Source: an uncultured Clostridia bacterium (GTDB taxonomy: Bacteria > Bacillota > Clostridia > Lachnospirales > Lachnospiraceae). From it: a stretch of 9,193 nucleotides of DNA. Numbering within the stretch: the first letter of the stretch is position 1; every line of letters begins with the position of its first letter. The notes beneath the pieces are model-generated. The model did not search any database and was not told where the DNA came from. It saw only the letters and a program-made list of their open reading frames with translations. Below, in pieces: positions 5,793 to 9,193 of this stretch. The stretch spans positions 1 through 9,193 of the forward strand of contig CALZBV010000089.1 in NCBI GenBank assembly GCA_945622055.1, written 5' to 3'. Position numbers and translations under genes: made by a program.

Positions 5793-5826
5793 TTTTAGGG
5801 AAGCACCTCCCGGTACTTCCCTAAAA
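5793..5826 (-). repeat. 15-bp stem-loop between DUF4956 and CAP genes
   Basis: TTTTAGGGAAGTACC, loop GGGA, then GGTGCTTCCCTAAAA on the minus strand. The one irregular pair is a G-U wobble in minus-strand RNA but a C-A mismatch in plus-strand RNA, so it is better as minus RNA. No T-run follows, so it is more likely an intercistronic processing or stabilising hairpin, or an inefficient terminator, than a full stop. Confidence 0.6.
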
Positions 5827-5835
5827 CCTCCCAGC

Positions 5836-6525
5836 TTAAAGCTTTTCGATATTCTGTTCTTTTTTGCAAAGCATAATGGTCAGATTGCCATTTCTGCAGC
5901 GAAGCTCATCGATGAACTTCTTCTCATTTGCATCTGCCTTCATCGCCACCTGATAGGTAAGTTCAAACAGAGTTCCCATATTTGTCGTCTTTACCTTTTC
6001 CAGATGAACCTTATTTGTATACTGTGCAAATAAGTCATCAAAGGCTCCGGCATAATCCATATCCTCCGGAATCAGAATACGCAGCTGCTTCGACTCGTCC
6101 TTAAACAGAGCTGCAAGCACCTTAAAACAGATTATAACTATAATTCCTAAAAGAACCGTCACAGCAAATGCAAGCGTGAGGTACCCAAGGCCACAGGCCA
6201 GACCGGAAGCCATTGCCAAAAACACAAGGGAAATATCCTTTCCTTCGCCGGGCACACTTCTGAATCGAACCAGGGAAAAAACTCCTGCAATAGAAAAAGC
6301 ACGTGCCACATTACTTCCTACCAAAACAATCACAATTGCAACAACCGCCGGCAGCATTACAAGGCTGACAATAAACCCAACCGAACGCTTTGAGCGCTCC
6401 GTAATCAGCATATATACGATACCAAGCAAAATTCCCAGAACAATCGCAGCAACCATATAGGTTACTGCAGTTCCCAACGTAATAATATTCGGCTGTTCCG
6501 CCACCCCAAGAATTGATTCAAGCAT
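5836..6525 (-). CDS. DUF4956 family multi-pass membrane protein
   Basis: A 229-residue membrane protein. Transmembrane segments are at about 16-41, 49-70, 97-112 and 113-137. Between the second and third is a conserved-looking basic loop (about 71-96, 'NVARAFSIAGVFSLVRFRS' then 'PGEGKDI'), followed by Gly-rich membrane helices. A soluble C-terminal domain (about 142-229) has alternating beta and helical pattern ('QLRILIPED', 'LFELTYQVAM', 'FIDELRCRNGNLTIML') and is probably cytoplasmic. The function is undescribed. The gene follows the VTC gene after 19 bases with GGAAGG before the ATG, so the two are surely cotranscribed. DUF4956 genes are, to my knowledge, recurrent neighbours of VTC-domain genes. 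I infer a membrane partner, anchor or channel for the VTC product. The R-rich loop could contact a polyanion. Confidence 0.85.
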   Translation of the reverse strand: MLESILGVAEQPNIITLGTAVTYMVAAIVLGILLGIVYMLITERSKRSVGFIVSLVMLPAVVAIVIVLVGSNVARAFSIAGVFSLVRFRSVPGEGKDISLVFLAMASGLACGLGYLTLAFAVTVLLGIIVIICFKVLAALFKDESKQLRILIPEDMDYAGAFDDLFAQYTNKVHLEKVKTTNMGTLFELTYQVAMKADANEKKFIDELRCRNGNLTIMLCKKEQNIEKL

Positions 6526-6544
6526 TTTCCTACCTTCCTTTTCT

Positions 6545-7330
6545 TTATGCAGACTCTCTGTTCTTTGCAGCTGATACCGGTGTTTCGATAATCAGAGAGC
6601 TCTGCTTTCGCTTATCCTGCTGCTTTTTTATGTAATTACAATACTCTGTCCCGTATTTGGAATACGACGACGGGTAAATCTGAAGCTCTGAAAGAATCTT
6701 TGTCATCCATAGCGGCATTGCCTTGTCAATCTTAATCTCCATAATCCATTCATCTTCCCGAAGCTGCTTATCCCCGTAAATTCCGTAATGAAGTCCCAGA
6801 TCATAGCGTCTGGTCGTGATATTCCGGTCAAAGGTCATTCTAAAATCCTTGTTTTCTTTTCCAAACATAGCTACCCGGTCATAGGACAAAAATAAAGCCG
6901 GCTGGATTTCCATGCGATTCAGCATATACTGAAGCTCCATTAACACCTGTGCATTCATATACGGCTGAAGCGTTGGAAGCTCCTTTGTTTTTATGAACTC
7001 ATACGCCTCAGAAAGCCGCAGCTTCGTACGTCGTTTATTTACCAGACCTTTATATTTCTTCTTTATCTCCAGAAACACCTTTTTGTCCATCTCGACAACA
7101 CCATAGCTTCGAAGACGGAGCTTTTCCTTATACACCGGTTTTTCGATGGAGCGACGAATCAAGTCGTTGTCCGGGGTATCATAGTAAATGTTGCAAATGG
7201 TATAAAACTCGCCATCTCTGCTATGTTCGTCCGATTCCATGTACTCCGAAAGTCTATCCCGGAGCTTTTGGTAGGTGGCATCCGTTATTCTGTATTTTTT
7301 TTCATAACGGTTAAAAACCTCAATGGCCAC
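6545..7330 (-). CDS. VTC-domain protein, polyphosphate polymerase-like (TTM fold)
   Basis: Resembles the catalytic domain of the eukaryotic polyphosphate polymerase Vtc4, a triphosphate tunnel metalloenzyme that polymerises gamma-phosphate of ATP. It has 261 residues, all soluble. Tunnel-type motifs in order: 'RYEKKYRI' (E10, K12), 'IYYDTPD' (48-54), 'KEKLRLRSYG' (R72, R74), 'VFLEIKKKYKG' (E88, K90), 'KRR' (99-101), 'SYDRVA' (R152), 'RMTFDR' (164-169), 'IMEIKI' (E198, K200) and 'SSYSKYG' (K225). These basic and acidic positions parallel those lining the Vtc4 tunnel (inferred by eye). The start is GTG at 7330 with AGGAGG 7 bases upstream. It is first gene of the unit with DUF4956 and the CAP lipoprotein. 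It lacks the SPX and membrane domains of eukaryotic VTC proteins, so membrane attachment would need the partner. Confidence 0.87.
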   Translation of the reverse strand: MAIEVFNRYEKKYRITDATYQKLRDRLSEYMESDEHSRDGEFYTICNIYYDTPDNDLIRRSIEKPVYKEKLRLRSYGVVEMDKKVFLEIKKKYKGLVNKRRTKLRLSEAYEFIKTKELPTLQPYMNAQVLMELQYMLNRMEIQPALFLSYDRVAMFGKENKDFRMTFDRNITTRRYDLGLHYGIYGDKQLREDEWIMEIKIDKAMPLWMTKILSELQIYPSSYSKYGTEYCNYIKKQQDKRKQSSLIIETPVSAAKNRESA

Positions 7331-7369
7331 ACCGTTCCCTCCTTCCTTCTTTCTTTTCCTCTATCCTAT

Positions 7370-7398
7370 ACTCTATCATAGAATGAGATTATGTTCAA
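7370..7398 (-). promoter_or_regulatory. Likely promoter of the VTC-DUF4956-CAP unit
   Basis: On the minus strand TTGAAC (7393-7398), a 17-base spacer and TAGAGT (7370-7375), with a TG one base before the -10 (extended -10). Each hexamer matches consensus at four of six positions. It lies about 40 bases before the GTG and downstream of the pgi terminator, as expected for a separate unit. Confidence 0.45.
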
Positions 7399-7460
7399 CC
7401 TGTGTACAAAAAAAGGAAAAATTATGTCTTTCCTGTCCTTTATATCCGTTCTGCTGCATA

Positions 7461-7511
7461 AAACAAAAGCACCCAAACCACCATATATCACAAAGGATGG
7501 TCAGGGTGCTT
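7461..7511 (-). terminator. Intrinsic terminator of pgi
   Basis: On the minus strand AAGCACCC (7504-7511) pairs with GGGTGCTT (7467-7474). Further inner pairs (ACCA with TGGT plus G-U) extend the stem. The 3' arm runs into TTTTGTTTT. It lies about 30 bases after the pgi stop codon. Confidence 0.82.
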
Positions 7512-7540
7512 CCGGTTCATTTCAGGTTCTTTTGTCTGTA

Positions 7541-8887
7541 TTACAGTCTCTTAAGCAACTCTTCGCGTTCTGCCTCATAACCCGGCTTTCCAAGAAGGGC
7601 AAACATATTCTTCTTATAGCTCTCTACGCCCGGCTGATCAAACGGGTTTACTCCGAGAAGATATCCGCTGATTCCACAGGCGAACTCGAAGAAATAGAAC
7701 AGCTCACCGAGAGACACCTCATCACGCTTCGGAACCTTCACAACGAGATTCGGTACTCCACCGTCCGTATGGGCTACTCTGGTTCCCTTCATTGCGCTCT
7801 TGTTAATAAAATCAATGCTCTTTCCGGTCAGGTAATTCAGACCGTCCAGATCAACCTCCTCTGCCTCAATGAAAAGCTGATGTGTCGGCTCTTCAAGCTC
7901 CATAACAGTCTCAAACATGGTACGCTGACCATCCTGAATGAACTGACCCATGGAATGAAGATCCGTTGTAAGGTCAACTGCTGCCGGGAAAATACCCTTC
8001 TGATCCTTACCCTCGCTCTCACCGTAAAGCTGCTTCCACCACTCAGCAACATAGTGGAAATTCGGCTCATAGTTTGCAAGAATCTCAATACTCTTACCCT
8101 TACGAAGAAGAATATTGCGAACTGCTGCATACTGAAGTGCCGGATTCTCTGCATATGCAGTATTTAAGCAAACCTCACGCATCTTTGCTGCGCCTTCCAT
8201 AAGAGCATCAATATCTGCTCCGCTTGCTGCAATCGGAAGAAGACCAACTGCGGTCAGAACAGAGAAACGTCCTCCAACATCATCCGGAACAACAAAGGAC
8301 TCATAGCCTTCCTCGGTAGCAAGCTTCTTTAATGCTCCTCTTGCCTTATCGGTAGTAGCGTAGATTCTCTTCGCTGCCGCTTCCTTACCGTACTTCTTTT
8401 CGAGCATCTTCTTGAAAACACGGAATGCAATGGCCGGCTCAGTCGTTGTGCCGGACTTACTGATAATATTTACGGAAAAATCACGGTCTCCGATAACCTC
8501 AATCAGCTGGGAAAGATAGGTTCCGCTGATGTTATTTCCTGCGAAATAAATCTCAGGGGTTTTACGAATCTCTTTAGAAACCGAATTATAAAAGCTGTGT
8601 CTTAAAAACTCGATGGCTGCTCTCGCACCGAGATAAGAGCCTCCGATACCGATGACAACCAAAACCTCGGAATCAGAACAAATCTTTGCTGCCGCCTTCT
8701 TTATTCTTGCAAACTCCTCCTTGTCATAGTCTACAGGAAGATCAATCCAGCCAAGGAAATCGTTTCCCGCACCGCTCTTTCCAAGCAGGCAGTCCTTTGC
8801 AGTGTTTACTGCATTCTCCATCATTGCCACCTCTGCAGGACGGACAAATACAGAAGCTGCGGAAGAATCAAATGAAACCATACTCAT
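7541..8887 (-). CDS. pgi: Glucose-6-phosphate isomerase
   Basis: A cytoplasmic glycolytic enzyme that interconverts glucose 6-phosphate and fructose 6-phosphate. It has 448 residues, the usual length for the short Firmicutes form. Landmarks are GIGGSYLGARA (80-90), the phosphate-binding SKSGTTTEP (143-151), signature 1 'DDVGGRFSVLTAVGLLP' (202-218), 'YGESEGKDQKGIFPA' with the catalytic Glu region, 'HSMGQFIQDG', and signature 2 'GVNPFDQPGVESYK' (412-425). No key residue is missing. The start is ATG 8885-8887 because AAAGGA lies 7 bases upstream. The frame extends to an ATG at 8917, which has no ribosome site. A second ATG at 8881 is too far from the site. It has its own near-consensus promoter and terminator, so it is probably monocistronic and constitutive. 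Confidence 0.97.
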   Translation of the reverse strand: MSMVSFDSSAASVFVRPAEVAMMENAVNTAKDCLLGKSGAGNDFLGWIDLPVDYDKEEFARIKKAAAKICSDSEVLVVIGIGGSYLGARAAIEFLRHSFYNSVSKEIRKTPEIYFAGNNISGTYLSQLIEVIGDRDFSVNIISKSGTTTEPAIAFRVFKKMLEKKYGKEAAAKRIYATTDKARGALKKLATEEGYESFVVPDDVGGRFSVLTAVGLLPIAASGADIDALMEGAAKMREVCLNTAYAENPALQYAAVRNILLRKGKSIEILANYEPNFHYVAEWWKQLYGESEGKDQKGIFPAAVDLTTDLHSMGQFIQDGQRTMFETVMELEEPTHQLFIEAEEVDLDGLNYLTGKSIDFINKSAMKGTRVAHTDGGVPNLVVKVPKRDEVSLGELFYFFEFACGISGYLLGVNPFDQPGVESYKKNMFALLGKPGYEAEREELLKRL

Positions 8888-8894
8888 TTTAACA

Positions 8895-8900
8895 TCCTTT
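8895..8900 (-). promoter_or_regulatory. Ribosome site fixing the pgi start
   Basis: AAAGGA on the minus strand lies 7 bases before ATG 8887. Nothing comparable precedes the in-frame ATG at 8917. Confidence 0.6.
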
Positions 8901-8974
8901 CTCTCTGAGCAACTCATCGCCAGAGCCGTATATTGCTTTCTTTCCGAGCAGTACCCGGGACTTTCATCTTCCTC

Positions 8975-9003
8975 ATTATACCACGCTTTCCTTCTGCTTT
9001 CAA
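8975..9003 (-). promoter_or_regulatory. Sigma-A promoter of pgi
   Basis: On the minus strand TTGAAA (8998-9003), a 17-base spacer ending in TGG, and a perfect TATAAT (8975-8980). It is the strongest promoter match in the window and has an extended -10. Transcription from about 8968 gives a leader of about 80 bases. The -35 begins 6 bases after the stop codon of the preceding gene. Confidence 0.82.
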
Positions 9004-9009
9004 TGCCTC

Positions 9010-9193
9010 TTAGGATAAAAATTCAGCCAGTACACTCCTCAGTATTTTCTCATATTTATCCGTATCATTCTCCGCTGCCGCAAATTCCTCCTGCACTCCC
9101 TTTGGCGCGATTCCCTGTTCTTCCTCCCCTTCCGTTTTGCTCTCCTTATACTGTCTTGCATTCAGCTGGCGCCGCTCCTTTAACAGCTCCTCC
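9010..9193 (-). CDS. 3' fragment of an unrecognised charged protein (last 60 codons)
   Basis: An open minus-strand frame enters from the right edge and stops at TAA 9010-9012. The 60 visible residues are rich in Glu, Lys, Arg and Gln ('EELLKERRQLNARQYKESKT', later 'EGEEEQG', ending 'YEKILRSVLAEFLS'). They look like a helical, hydrophilic C-terminus with an amphipathic last helix. I do not recognise a family. Support for coding is the uninterrupted frame, typical amino acid composition, and its stop just before the pgi promoter. No terminator is visible before that promoter, so some readthrough into pgi is possible. Confidence 0.6.
   Translation of the reverse strand, partial: EELLKERRQLNARQYKESKTEGEEEQGIAPKGVQEEFAAAENDTDKYEKILRSVLAEFLS

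Noticed and set aside
7391..8167. 258-codon plus-strand frame
   Set aside because: It lies mostly antisense to pgi, shows no recognisable domain, and spans the pgi terminator.
8900..8968. pgi leader as a possible riboswitch
   Set aside because: Only a weak 5-bp hairpin (CTCTG/CAGAG) is visible; it is too short and without any known aptamer pattern.

Overview
The window looks like chromosomal DNA of a low-to-moderate GC, spore-forming Clostridia, most likely a Lachnospiraceae relative. The reasons are the dipicolinate synthase pair dpaAB, strong AGGAGG ribosome sites, canonical TTGnnn-N17-TATAAT promoters, and family-typical SPFH/NfeD and VTC/DUF4956 gene pairs. The genus assignment is inference. 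No phage, IS, tRNA, rRNA or CRISPR was found.

Layout, left to right. Positions 1-83 (minus) hold the first 27 codons of a gene that leaves the window, with its own promoter at 156-184. Positions 219-1238 (minus) encode a PRK06851-type P-loop ATPase whose second P-loop looks degenerate. Divergent from it, 1371-2666 (plus) is the dpaA-dpaB operon, which makes the spore-core chelator dipicolinic acid, behind a sequence matching mother-cell sporulation promoters. A hairpin-rich convergent gap (2667-2938) separates it from the minus-strand pair nfeD (3905-4333) and SPFH/QmcA-like (2939-3874), which has a sigma-A promoter at 4370-4398 and a terminator at 2832-2870.

Positions 4567-7330 (minus) form a three-gene unit: a VTC/TTM-fold polyphosphate polymerase-like protein, a DUF4956 multi-pass membrane protein, and a lipoprotein with a long Pro-Thr repeat linker, a CxH...CxxC module and a CAP domain. 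It has a likely promoter at 7370-7398 and a terminator candidate at 4519-4540. This is the least understood and most interesting unit. A cytoplasmic polymerase plus a membrane partner resembles, in organisation only, the eukaryotic VTC polyphosphate synthase/translocase, here joined to an envelope-anchored CAP protein.

Positions 7541-8887 (minus) encode glucose-6-phosphate isomerase, a monocistronic-looking housekeeping gene with a near-consensus promoter (8975-9003) and a strong terminator (7461-7511). The right edge (9010-9193, minus) holds the last 60 codons of an unrecognised, highly charged protein.
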